NCBI RefSeq assembly: GCF_051020765.1 | Contig: NC_134935.1 | Span: forward strand, 10,107,579-10,171,578 | Origin: Lasioglossum baleicum | Taxonomy: Eukaryota; Arthropoda; Insecta; Hymenoptera; Halictidae | Length of the DNA stretch: 64,000 bases | Direction of reading: 5' to 3' | In this document: positions 1-11,479 of the stretch, piece by piece | How positions within the stretch are numbered: the stretch's first letter is position 1 | Layout of the letters: the number at the start of each line of letters is the position of its first letter | Made by a program: the position numbers and the translations under genes | The notes under the pieces: generated by a model | What the model was told of the DNA's origin: nothing | What the model saw: the letters and a program-made list of their open reading frames with translations, nothing else | Databases searched by the model: none

Positions 1-254
1 ATACATGTGCATGTGTATTACATCTTTGTTTCATCATCAACAAACAAGATATTATTTATTCGAATGTTACATTATTCTCTCATTAAAAAAGACTTACTTG
101 ATATATCGAACCACTCAAATTATAAAATAAATTAATATGTCACAATTTGAGCAATCCAGAGTTATGGATATATACTTTTTTTATACAGGCATATTTAAAT
201 TCTGTGTTTATGCAAATAATACTACTTTCTAGTCTTTAATAATAACTTTTTTAG

Positions 255-663
255 GCTAGTTCACTTGTGGCAGCAGGGATTGGCCTTGCTATAGTGGGTT
301 ATACCGGGCGTTATGTTATGAGAAGGATGCCCGCTTGGTCTATCAAAATGTCAGAGGCTGTTAAATCGTTAGATGCACAGGTAAATTACTTTAAACGAAA
401 AATTATATGTATCCTTATTACAAGTATTGTAACTACATACACATTCCCAGAAATTAGCGAATAACAAATACTACAGAGGAGGATTTGAGTCTAGAATGTC
501 TCGTCGAGAAGCTAGTTTAATATTAGGTGTGTCTCCTACTGCAAACAAAGCAAAAGTGAAAGAGCATTTTAAAAAAGTTATGGCTGTAAATCATCCTGAC
601 AGAGGTGGATCTCCTTACATAGCAGCAAAAATTAACGAAGCGAAAGATTTGTTAGAGAAATGA
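255..663 (+). CDS. DNAJC19: TIM14/DNAJC19 J-domain import-motor subunit (3' exons, 5' partial)
   Basis: Two coding exons, 255-380 and 451-663 (TGA 661-663), joined in frame by a short GT-AG intron. The first encodes a small hydrophobic membrane segment (SLVAAGIGLAIVGYTGRYV), the second a compact C-terminal J-like domain with the HPD tripeptide (NHPDRGG) and the family tail SPYIAAKINEAKDLLE. TIM14/Pam18 (DNAJC19) is an inner-membrane J-protein that stimulates mitochondrial Hsp70 in the TIM23 import motor. About 112 residues are visible, close to the full length of the animal protein, so only the start methionine or a few residues should lie in an upstream exon, which I could not place in 1-254. 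An in-frame ATG inside the first exon is not the likely start, since the conserved sequence begins before it. It converges on the GRTP1 gene, stop to stop 546 bp apart. Confidence 0.93.
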
Positions 664-815
664 GCTAGGTTTACATAGAAAAATAAAGAATTACATCAAA
701 TAATTTGTATTACATCTATATTTGTAAATGTAATTCTAATTTTAGAATTTCTAGGACAAATTTTTCTGTACATACCTAATTAATACAAATCGATCCTATA
801 TTTTACTTAACTTAA

Positions 816-821
816 AATAAA
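816..821 (+). terminator. Polyadenylation signal for DNAJC19
   Basis: AATAAA about 150 bp after the TIM14 stop codon, followed by T- and G-rich sequence. The interval 664-1209 is otherwise AT-rich 3'-flanking DNA shared with the convergent GRTP1 gene; I see no other gene in it. Confidence 0.5.
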
Positions 822-1209
822 GATGTTTGTATATAGATACATTGCTGGTGGTTTTACTTTCAATACTGACTAATTGAGCTAAAAGTTACTGTACTTAAAA
901 CATTTAAGACATGATATAAATATAATCAGTACACATATATATTACAATTTTATAGAATATAAAATATAACTAGTGCCTAGTGCCATACTCTCCTTTTTTT
1001 AAAAACAATGAATGTATAAAGAATCATATAAATAAAAAATATGAACATCATCGGTATATTGTCTTACCTTCGTGCTAAAGTCGTATTTACAGTAACAGTG
1101 TAGAAGTAATATTATAATACAAATCTTACGCAACATGATCAGTTTGCAGTTACATGAGAACAATATATTGACTAGATTATTTTGCAAGAGAGCATCTTAT
1201 TGTCTAATA

Positions 1210-3077
1210 TTATCGTTCTAATTTACTTTCCTTTTGTTCCATACGCTCCCGCGAAATTTTCGCACGTAGTTTTATGAGAGTGCTACCAGGGAGTGATCCA
1301 GGTACTTTAAATATGCTCTAAGATAAAAAGAATTCATTAATGCTATTTACTTATTATAAACGTTTGACTATGTTTACCTGCATAAATTCGTGACATTTTA
1401 AAACAATACTGTCCTTCGTTATCTCTTTAAAACATTCCGCTAACGTCGTAAAATCTTGACATGCGAGCAAGTTGCCCTTGTTCCTTTTTATAAGAGTTAA
1501 TGCAACACGAAAAATAATTTTACTTCCTTCATAAAAAAGACAATCCCATATGCGCAGCGTAGTCTGCCAAGTTGTAAACATTTTATTCAGTACTTCTATA
1601 GTTTATGGCAATCCAAACAAGAATTCAATTATTAATACAAAACATTAAACTAGCAACAAATTTTTTTAATTCTACACGTATCGCATAGAATCTTTGAGAA
1701 AAATAAAACGTTAAGTTCACGTTAACTTAAAATATATAGATAATTAATTTTACCTCAATCGGCAAGACTTCTGCAAATAAACAAACAAACCATTTCGTTG
1801 TAATAACTGCCCAAGGTAAGCCTACATTTGTAACATGTTGATATATATCTGGCATTTTTATTCTAAAAGAATATTCGTAATATATGTATATATACATATA
1901 TATACATGGAGTTATTTTGCACTATTTACAAGCTACCAATAAAAACTAAAAAAATCTTTACTTGACTAATTCTGCAAGAACATCTATGTCTGTAAGTAGA
2001 CCATCCATAGTTGATGTGTAATAATCAGGTAAAATTTTTTCTATTAGAACCTTTAACAGCCAAAAAGCTGTTTCTTCATTTTTCGTAACAAGTAGCAATA
2101 ATCCTGCAATGTAATTTAAACCCTAAAAGGAAAATGTAATAATTTCTGTTCAATCCTTATTTTTGTAAACTAGATAATGATAATGTGTTAATTTTTACAT
2201 CAATAATGTTTAAACCACTTACTTGACAGTACCCTACTGTCTTATTTTGATGAGCGAAAGCTAATAAAATATTATACAACTGATGCTGCTGGTTTTCTGT
2301 GTTATTAAAAAATATATTATCAGGAAATGTTCTTGGTAGATCAGTTTTTATAATATCTTCTATTTGTTTATTATGTGTGGACTGTAATAGGTTTTCATAA
2401 AGATCTGGAGATGCATTTTTCATATCCTCTCCTCCGCTTACAGAGAGCCATACCTTGAAGCACCGATATCTTCAATTAGTTTGATAAAAATGAATTATTT
2501 TCAATCTCATTCATACTTACCAAACCTCTATGTTCACCTGGTATGCCTTTGCGGACATATCTTTTTACTGTTATACTACGTTGCAATGATTTCCCTTCGC
2601 CAATAATTTCAGCCCATTTCTTCGCCCGTTTAGCGAGTACTTTAAGATATTCTGACATAAAATCTTCGTAAGTTTCATAGTCGAAATCACGGGGTCTTTC
2701 GAAGCCATACTCATCAACATTACTAAGAGAAAAATTTAAACCTTAATTATAAAAATATAAAGACGTGTGGCTGATAACAGCTCTTTTTAATTTCACTTTA
2801 TTCAACTTTCAAACCTTTATTCAAATACGTATGAGAAAAGTCGGTTCAGTTTAACTGTCACCTGTTCATTTATTAGTGATTATTTAGAAATTATATTTAT
2901 GAAAACGTAACCTCACTTATATCAGGACAAAAATAGGAAAATATACGTTTACAATTTATGCAAATCACTCGTAGTGTTTATGTCTTACACATGTATTTAT
3001 AAAGCAAAACAAGATAGTTATACACTTATAAAATAACCCAGAATCTTGAATGCTTACCTAAAACATGAACTTGCCAT
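1210..3077 (-). CDS. GRTP1: GRTP1-like TBC-domain Rab GTPase-activating protein
   Basis: Seven exons on the minus strand: 3077-3058, 2722-2521, 2453-2223, 2122-1962, 1862-1754, 1563-1378, 1317-1210 (stop TAA 1212-1210). Together they are 1017 nt, in phase, giving 338 aa, the usual length for growth-hormone-regulated TBC protein 1. The 20-nt first exon encodes MASSCF plus two bases and splices cleanly to SNVDEYGFERP, matching the family's YGFERP start. The TBC domain fills most of the protein. The Arg finger lies in IIKTDLPRTFPDN and the Gln finger in VGYCQGLNYIAG, followed by PDYY and LRIWDCLFYEGSKIIFRVAL. Both catalytic fingers are intact, so Rab-GAP activity is expected; the target Rab cannot be read from sequence. 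The gene is head-to-head with EIF2A. Confidence 0.93.
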
Positions 3078-4600
3078 ACCCCAGGCAATAGGATGCTGAC
3101 ATATAATTTCTGCCGTATACAGGGTGTTCAGTAAACACTTTTCGATATTAATATTACCGTGCATAATCATCGGGAGATTGTATTAGATTTATTAGATGAT
3201 ACTTATCGCAATGATAACGATAAATCTTTTATTTATATGCTTCTTTTTTATGTTTTCGAGTTTCAGAAGGAGCAGCAATTGGTGTTCTAAATTATGCTAT
3301 ATGTATAAGCATTTTCTTATCTTTGATTAGAAAAAGTGCAGTATGTACATATTTGTTGTACCATGAAGCATTTTATCTATTTTCTCGGTACGAGATTTTG
3401 CATCGGTGACACATAACTACCCCGACGGCACACCGGCTCGGTTTCAGCCTGGCCCCTGTGCACAAAAGGGCGCGTTTTCCGCCTGCCGAGGGCTCGAGCC
3501 CAGGGCCTGCCGGCCGGGCTAGGATTCAGCCGATTTGCAAGATTGCAAGGGTGCGGGATTCGCGTTCTCATTGCGTGATAATACAAACACGGGTTTTTTC
3601 AGTAGTCAAAAACGCCAAATAAAGGTCAATCTAGGCAGCAATCGCCCTCAAAGGTCTTATTTATTAACTTATTATACTTTTGTCGGTAACAAGGGAGACT
3701 GCTACGCATTTGCAAAGTACTGCCACATTGATGCGACCCGCCCTGTGTCGCGCATGCGCGAGAAAAGTTGGGCCCAATCGAAGCACTGATTGGCCACATT
3801 AGTGTGATACCGTGCTGCCCTCTCAAAAACAGGCTGAATCCCAGCCCGGCCGTCAGGCTCTGGGCTCGAGCCCCCGGCAGGTGAAAATCGCGCCCTTTTG
3901 TGCACAGGGGCCAGGCTAAATCGTCCTGATTTGGTCTCAACGCTGAGCCAAGCATTGCGTTAGCCCGTAACGTGTCGGGCTGGGGCTCGGCTAGCTGGGT
4001 CCGACGGTGGGCTCGGGCAGACTGTGCTGTCGGGGTACATAAGTATGCTAGAACGATTTATAACTATTGGCAGATGATTTGAATACATTAAATGACAAAT
4101 GACACGATTTAAAAATAGATCTATTGTTCAAAATATTTATCACTGAAAACGGGTGTTCATTTTAGGAAAAGTTAGATAATCGATTTCTTGTTCAATATTT
4201 GAAAAACTAATCAAAGTTACTAAATAAGTAGAGCTAAAACAAGTGTCTATTTAAATAAGTAGAGCTAAAATACTGTTTAACATAACAATTATGGTGAATA
4301 ATATCGCGTATGATATGATTTCTGTTATCCAATACATTCAATTAATTTACTGGCATATTATGAAGCGATAATAGACGTCGTATTTGAAGAATCTCAATGT
4401 TTAAATCAAGATTGAGGTAAATCTCGAAAAAAATTTCGAAATATATATTTAATTTATTTGTACGATCCTGAGCGCACGTGCTTCTTACATGAGATTTGGG
4501 CGACGCATGTGCAAGAAATCCTTTTCGAGGGACAAATTCCTCAATCTGGTAAGAGTGGTCGATACTCGATATTACGGTACCACATGGTAACGGAGGTAAA
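3078..4600. promoter_or_regulatory. Divergent upstream interval between GRTP1 and EIF2A
   Basis: About 1.5 kb separates the GRTP1 start (minus) from the EIF2A start (plus), so both promoters should lie here. I see no clear TATA or initiator motif. The middle is occupied by a 616-bp GC-rich repeat element (listed separately). A lone ACAGGGTGTTC motif near 3119 resembles one end of a dispersed TIR element. The short ORFs in this interval belong to the repeat or are shadows. Confidence 0.5.
3420..4035 (+). mobile_element. 616-bp GC-rich nonautonomous inverted-repeat element, copy 1
   Basis: Runs from CCCCGACGGCACACCGG to GACTGTGCTGTCGGGG, flanked on both sides by TA. Subterminal inverted arms of about 95 bp are visible: 3450-3540 pairs with about 3830-3925, both carrying CCTGTGCACAAAAGGGCGCG and GGCTCGAGCCC. 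About 110 bp of extra sequence follows the right arm. The inner block 3560-3650 (TTTTTTCAGTAGTCAAAAACGCC and neighbours) is related to the inner arms of the elements at 30219, 48600 and 50530. A copy of exactly the same length lies inverted at 40756-41371. Overlapping ORFs of 109, 84 and 67 codons are identical in both copies, but they show no protein family and are by-products of repeat identity. No transposase is present, so the element would be mobilised in trans; its superfamily is uncertain. Confidence 0.82.
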
Positions 4601-7600
4601 ATGGCGTTAACTGTTCCTTGTGTCGCTGGTAAGCATTTTTGCATTATTTTTCCAGGTAGACTTCTCAATTGAAAACTGAAACTGATATGTTACTTCTTCC
4701 TTGAATAATATGTGGCCGTATTAAACACGTATCTATTTATAATGCAATAGCAAGTTTCGTCATATGCGGCAACTGACTGAACAAAAATGTGTCATGTGGC
4801 ATTTTGTTACTGAAAGATACATTCATAACAAAATAAATATGTATAATATTATAAATATAAACGGATACACATTATTATAACTAAAATTTCTACGTGCACA
4901 GTCTCGATAATACTGCATTATTTCATGAATAATTTGTGGTTATTTTCAATTTGTTTCTACAGTCAGGGATTTTTTCTATTTTTATTTCAGTAATACATAC
5001 ATGTAATGTTCTTTGTAATAGATGTAAAATATTGTTACCCTTGTTGTTAGTGTTCTGAATTTGTAACCAATCTACACTCGAGTGGCAATAAGATAATATT
5101 ATTTTATTATAACATTGATCGTTGGATGTTAAAGAATTACATTTTTTATAGTGAGAGGTTCCAATGGGGTCAGCTTAGGACAAGGTCCGCCATCCTACGA
5201 ATCAGTTAAATCATTTCCTAAGGATGACAGTAAAATGTGTAGAGCAATGGCTTTTAGTCCGGAAGGACGATATTTTGCTTGGGTCAATGGACTCAGCACA
5301 AAGATTTTGGAATGTAATTCATGGAAAGTTGTTACAGAAATCAAAAGACCCAAAATCTTTTCGATACAGTTTTCCAGTCAAGGCAACTATTTTATGACAT
5401 GGGAACCGTTCATGGGTATTTTATTCATTATTTATTCTACTGTTTTATCTTTCTTAAAATTGTTTATAATTGCTTGTATTTACATTGTACATAGAAATAT
5501 TTTATTATAATATAGTCTAGAACATAATACGTTGATATTTTTATTATAGTGACACAATCGAATCCTCAAGCATCATCTAATCTTCACATGTGGAAGACGG
5601 ACACTGGAGAACTAGTGAAGAGTTGCATACAGAAGAGACAAACAGACTGGTAATGTAATGTTTATGTAATAACTGCGCCATTTATTAATGAAAAATTACA
5701 TTAATTGTGTATTCTATACTTTCATGGAAATGTTTGATTTAGAATAATAATAATAATGTTGTCTTTGATATAAAGATATATATACATATATATATAACAA
5801 ATGGAAAAAGATAGAATTTACATAAATATTTATCATTTTGAAAGCATAATGTTTCAATCATATATGTTATTATTAAAAGTATTTATTTATACTGTATAGC
5901 TAACTATATACAGTTTAAAAATATTTAAAATAATTGTTAATATATTTCTTAAATGATCTTTAGATCATTTGTTTGTTGCACTAACTATATATATTAACAT
6001 CGTGCTTATTCAGGGAACCCCAATGGTCAAGCGATGAGAAAATCTGTGGGATGTTAGTTGGCGCAGATGTTGTTCTGTACGAGGATGCCAATTTTCAAAA
6101 AGTTGCTCACAGAATAAATGTAGCCAAAGTTGCTAGTTTTAGTATTTCACCCACTTGTTCTCCGTATTTTATTCTCTGTTATATGCCTGGTAATTACATT
6201 TTGTTGTATTTATTTAATATTACATTACACAAATACGTTTACGTAATGTCAAGGTACCTATATGTGGAGAGTACATAATTTTTTTCACAATGTTACTTAT
6301 ACAAATATCTAATGAAGCCTAAGATCGACAGAATTAGAAAAAATATGTTACATGTAATTATAAGTAGACTGTGTTAATAGATGTACATCTAAATGAAATG
6401 TTTAATCAGTAGTTGAAGTGTAGCTGAGATAAAAATTGGCATATTTTATGAAGTACTTTTTTATTTCAGTTTCTCTCATTATGAAGCAAATATGCATGGC
6501 AAGCATGTAATGCACAGGTGGAATGAAGATAATAAGACATTTGTATCTGTAGAACACTTTAATATCGTAAACAACTACAATCGAGTATTGTTACGTAATG
6601 GTATTTTATGATATAGACAAGTATGAATATATAATTGGGATCAACAATAATGGGAAACTTTCCTGATTATTGCATGCACAGTTTTATGTGTAAGTACACA
6701 CTTCAAATCATAGGGAATAAATAAGAGTATATAACAGGTAATTATAAATAGATTATATTTAGAAAAGTAATAGACCTGATGTTATTAACATCAAATTATT
6801 CTGGTGACTATCTTTTATTCTGTATTGTTATGTAAAGTGATGTAAAAATAAGTACTCTCCACATTAAATACCAAATGTTTAAGCTGTATATGTAATAATA
6901 CATTATTAATTTAAATACAAGTGTTAAGTCAGATTTGTAATTAATGTGATTTACATCATAGGAAAATCTGGTCAGCCTGCATTTGGCAGACTATTTCAAT
7001 ATCCTGATTTCGATGCTACTCGTGCTATAGCAAATAAAAGTTTCTTCCAGGTATAATTTTGCTTTTATTATGTATTTACAGATTTATTTCCAGAAAATTT
7101 AAACGACCTTTCTTCTTAGGCTGATAGGATGAGCGTTTATTGGAATAATGCTGGAGCACATGCCTTATTATTGACAAGTACAGAGGTTGATAAAACAGGT
7201 GCTTCATACTATGGAAAACAAACTTTACATTATCTTAATACAAAGGGTGAAACCGCCATGCTTACGTTCAGTTAGTATTTTTTTTTTTCATTACTGCCGT
7301 ACATAAATATAAGTTTTACATATGTGTAAATACTATTCTTTATCGTCCTTCATTTAGAAAAAGAGGGGCCCATACATGCACTTCAATGGTCTCCAAAAAA
7401 AAATGAATTTTGTGTCATATATGGTTTCATGCCAGCTCAAGCTACATTATTTAACATTAAGTGTGAACCAATATTCGAGTTTGGTACACTTCATCGAAAT
7501 AGTATTTACTACAGCCCTCATGGAGATAATATCCTTTTTCAAACTACAGTGTTCGTGTTGTTATACTTCTTTTATTATAAAGTTTTTTTATGTAGCAAAT

Positions 7601-8832
7601 ATTTGGATTCCTTAACCACTATGCACTTCTTATATTGACTGGGTTTGGTAATCTCCGTGGACATGTTGAGTTATGGGACGTAGAAACAAAGAAATTAATT
7701 GCTAAAGCAGAAGCTCCTGATACAACGCTTCTTCAGTGGTCTCCGGACGGAGAACACTTTATGACCGCGACCACAGCACCTAGGTTGCGAATGTGTAATG
7801 GGTAAGCAATTTAATGGTACAAGATGTACATCATTTCTTTGTGAACAATGTTACATTTCTTGATCGTCAATATTTACTTACAGATTTAAAATCTGGCATT
7901 ACACTGGAACATTATTATATGAGCGACCATGGAACGAACAGGAGGAATTATGGGAAGTACTTTGGCAAACATTCCCACCTAACACATTTCCGGAGAAAGC
8001 CATTAGTTATAAAGCTGTTGAAGGTATTGCTCCTAGCCAACCACAAGGTAAAGACAGTGTATAATACTTAATGAATACATAATATTAATACTGTAATTAA
8101 TTATTGGTTCATACAGTCTCTGGTAAAAAAATTAGGGCTATAATAATTTTCCAAATTTTTCTGGCTTTTTAATTCTACGATTGCTACGAAAAATTTGAGA
8201 ATGATAAGTGGTCATAATTTTTGGTCAAGGACTGTAAATATAAGTGTTATATTAATCGATAATATTTGTTTTTATGACTTACTTAAAGCATCAAAACAAG
8301 CGTATCGGCCGCCTACTGCCAGAGGAGTAAGCTTACCTTTTGAAATACCTAACTGCCCATTTGGCAAGAATAAGAAGAAGACCGGTAATAGAACAAACTT
8401 CTTGTAATAATTTACAAAATACGAGTATTGTGTGAAATCTATAAGACTTGTATTTTCTTTTTAACAAACAAAGCAAAGAAAAAGACGAAGAAGGATAAGA
8501 AGGAAGACGGGGCTGCATCTTCTAGCCCAAGTACAAATGGACAAGTTGCAAGCACAAACAGTCAGAACTTAGTTCCTCAATGTCTCGATGAAGTGGAGAG
8601 AAGTAAGAAAATAAAAAAGATTAAAGCGGTAAGAATTTTCACTGTACATATTCAAACAGAAGCAATATTCAATGATTCCGGTTTTAATATTCCCTATTTA
8701 TTACAGAAATTAGATCAAATTACTAAACTAAAGGAACAGTTAGAGGCTGGAAAGCAATTAGAAATCAATCAATTGGACAAGATAAAAAAAGAAGCTGATT
8801 TGTTGAATGAAATGGAAAAGCTTTCTTTATGA
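4601..8832 (+). CDS. EIF2A: Eukaryotic translation initiation factor 2A (eIF2A)
   Basis: Twelve exons: 4601-4628, 5152-5415, 5550-5649, 6014-6189, 6962-7050, 7120-7270, 7358-7528, 7627-7801, 7884-8047, 8289-8384, 8474-8628, 8707-8832 (TGA). The 1695 nt are in phase and give 564 aa, near the mammalian 585. The first exon supplies MALTVPCVA in a good start context (AAAATGG), leading to VRGSNGVSLGQGPP. A WD-like beta-propeller follows, with the family signatures DKTGASYYG, YGFMPAQATLFN, GFGNLRG, SPDGEHFMTAT and FKIWHYTG. The C-terminus is a lysine-rich linker and a short coiled coil (KLKEQLEAGKQLEINQLDKI). eIF2A is a monomeric cytosolic factor that can deliver initiator tRNA to 40S subunits without GTP, mainly in non-canonical initiation. 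Intron 7 is a U12-type AT-AC intron (separate entry). Confidence 0.96.
7529..7626 (+). other. U12-type AT-AC intron in EIF2A
   Basis: The 98-nt intron starts with ATATCCTTTTT and ends with AC. A branch site TTCCTTAAC lies at 7608-7616, 11-12 nt before the 3' end. These match the minor-spliceosome AT-AC donor and branch consensus exactly. Removing it gives SPHGDILILTGFGNLRG, which fits the eIF2A family. A GT-AG alternative using the AG at 7594-7595 inserts about 15 unrelated residues. Confidence 0.93.
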
Positions 8833-9251
8833 TGAACATTTCAAATCGCACACGTGTACGGTTAAAAAAAAAATGTCCGAATATTTCTCCTGAAAAATGG
8901 AAAATGATCTCGGTCCATCGTTTACAATATCGTGCGTACGGAAGTTACGTTTGGCTGAAAAAATTTTCATTCTGCAAAGAGGTAGTGGGAACAAAAAATT
9001 TCGACGGTGGATTGGAACATGTTTCCACATTATTGAGGTTGATAGAATTTAAAATACGATCACAAATTTTGTTCGTTCTAGTGATCTTAAAAAGAATGCA
9101 GAAGGTTCGTCAAATCTCTTCCTTAATAATGAAAAAGAAATCATGTTATTTTTCTCAAGAAACGTTTCATTTTAAATAACATTTTTTTTAATATCGGGGG
9201 ATAATACGTCGGTTGACGATTACCAAGCTTCTTCCGTATCATGCAATCTCA

Positions 9252-9257
9252 AATAAA
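9252..9257 (+). terminator. Polyadenylation signal candidate for EIF2A
   Basis: AATAAA about 420 bp after the eIF2A stop, followed by GT-rich sequence (GATCGTGTGC). It is the first canonical hexamer downstream of the stop in this strand that I noticed. Confidence 0.45.
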
Positions 9258-9889
9258 GATCGTGTGCACACGATTAAAGTGAATCATTTAATGCAAAAGT
9301 ATCTCGTGGTATTTTATTGGACATATAGGGAGTTATATAAAATTTATAATCGCATGGGTATGTGTGAGATGAAAAAAGTAACGTAATTGTAAAATTTCAA
9401 TACACAAAAAACAATTTGTTCCTGAAGGCAGGTGCTATGATTTCAATTATCATGTTTGTAAATTATCGTGTATTATTTCTTCCTCGAGTACCAATTCGTA
9501 TTCGATAATAGAAATTTAGATAATAGAAAATCGTACTTTAATTGTTAAATAACTGAAGTTAAATGTATCGTGCTGATACCTTCAGGGACACGTTTCGTTT
9601 TTGTACACTATATTTCTTTTGATAATTCGCATTGTGTTTAGAATTCAAATTTTTATATTTTTCCTGCTATCAATCATTACAAGACTGGTCAGACGAAATA
9701 GGATTACATGATACAGTTTAATAAATAAGTGAAAAAAAATGCAAAAAAAGAAAAAACAATAATTAAGTGTTGTTTTACGAATAGTGAAACATTTTTAAAC
9801 AATAAAGGAAATTTAGCTTTTTGAATTAGTTGATTTCTTAAGCACCACTATTTTTATTAAAGAATCACGGATGAAACTATGTCGTAAAA

Positions 9890-9966
9890 CAGGGGTCGGC
9901 AAACTTTTTTTTAGAAAAATGTGGCGTAGCCTGTAAAAGGTGGCGGCCGTAGTTTGCCGACTCCTG
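9890..9966. mobile_element. 77-bp hAT-like miniature element
   Basis: Termini CAGGGGTCGGCAAACT and AGTTTGCCGACTCCTG are inverted repeats of 16 bp with one mismatch, of the CAGGGGTCGGCAA type common in animal hAT transposons. The flanking octamers TCGTAAAA and TCGCAAAG match at 6 of 8 positions, consistent with a decayed 8-bp target duplication. Only about 45 bp lie between the ends. Confidence 0.72.
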
Positions 9967-10357
9967 TCGCAAAGAAAAGCTTTTGGCCTTTCTCTCTCTT
10001 CTTCACCAAATTCTCCCTATGCCAAACTGTGAAATAGATTCACAGTTACCACAGGGAAATTCGCTAGATTATGCGGAATTGTGAGAGCTTGGAATTTAGA
10101 GCAGTTGCAGGAGCTCTTCTGGTGGTAACATGGAGATGGAATATATCTCCTTCAACATGCTCACGATGGCTTTGGAAGCATTATTTGAATTGTTTATAAC
10201 TTTGTCAAAGGCAGCTCCTTGAGACAGGAATATCTTGCAAATGATCTGAATATTTTTAGAGAAAGCCTCATTATCACTATATACTTAAACTCTTGATTCT
10301 GGTCGATGTAGTTGTGATGCTGCTAGAATTTGCCTGAACACGATCCATGCCCCATGC

Positions 10358-11372
10358 AGAGTCGCCAGATCAGGGGAATTAACTCGAATTGAGGGGAAAA
10401 GGTTACCCTCTCTCTGCCAGACAGTCACGTGATATTGTGACACATCCACGACAGAGACGAAATGCATCACGTGACCGGGCCGCGTGAGAAGTGAGAATAG
10501 CGTCGTCGGCGGGGAAGGGTAGAGTGGGGTACAAGTGTTACAATTAATCTGGCGACTCTGGGCCTGTAGAATAAATCGCATACCCGATTTTTCGGGTCGG
10601 TCCGGAAGAAGTTGGGCGGGCTCGGACGGGTCGACTCCCACCCTACCTTATCCCTTCTACGACGCAATTTCCCCATTGTCTCTGTCATGCATGTGACTAA
10701 TCCGGTAATGACAGAGAGAGGGTAAGATTATTCCCCTCAATATCCCCGGTCTGGCGACCTGGCGACACTGGTAAGGACGCCAACAAAGGTAGAGTCGCCA
10801 GATTAACCGTGTAGGCAACCGGGTACTGCGGGTACCCATTTACTGTATTTCTTTCAACAATTTGTTAATTAATGTTCCTCTGAAAAATATTCCAAAATTT
10901 CTCTGAATGTCCATTCTTTACTCGCTAATATGTTAATTTATAATCTTATAAAGGTTTTAAATAATCTATAACTTTGGTTGACTATACATAACTTGTGTCC
11001 CCACTCTACCTTCCCCTTCTACGAGGCTATTCCCCACTCATCCGCCGCTGTCTGATCATGTGACACGTTTCGTGCATGTGTCTGGCAGTATCGCCAGACT
11101 GCGCCAGACTGAGAAAATCGAGGGGAATCGAGTACCCCCTCTCTGATGACCAGTCCAGTCTACCGTGGTCTACGGCTTAGTGGGGGACGTTGGAGTATGC
11201 GCAATGGCGCATGGTGCTGGAATGGGATAGTGGAAGGAGAAAAGGAGGAGAATGTGTGAGAGCCGTTTGGCTCTCAACTGGCGACACTGATGTTGATGTC
11301 CGGTACTGGCAGAGAGAGGGTAACTTTTTCCCCTCAATTCGTGCTCCCTCCCCTCATCCGACGACTCTGCTA
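10358..11372. repeat. Cluster of alternating ~65-bp repeats
   Basis: A 63-bp block at 10358-10420 (AGAGTCGCCAGAT...GAGGGGAAAAGGTTACCCTC) recurs inverted at 11307-11370. Degenerate copies lie near 10700-10800 and 11085-11150. Between them are short blocks of the form CTCTACCTTCCCCTTCTACG (10995-11025), with variants near 10630. The same short block appears at the extreme end of the window. No coding sequence is convincing here; the ORFs follow repeat phase. The structure looks like a compound or nested repeat element. Confidence 0.6.
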
Positions 11373-11479
11373 CAAGACGCAAGAACGTCTTGTCGGCAGC
11401 GTGCGCTATCTGTGTTTATTGCACCTTTTGAGTAAAAGAGAAGTTCCTGGAGGAATTCAAAGCCGAATTTAAAGGTAGT

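Noticed and set aside
3535..3955. ORFs of 84, 109 and 67 codons, repeated identically at 40836-41256
   Set aside because: They overlap in opposite strands inside a palindromic repeat and show no protein family; their identity reflects copy identity of the DNA element, not protein selection.
7529..7638. GT-AG splice model for this eIF2A intron
   Set aside because: Using the AG at 7594-7595 inserts unrelated residues into the conserved SPHG..GFGNLRG segment, while the AT-AC model gives an exact family match.
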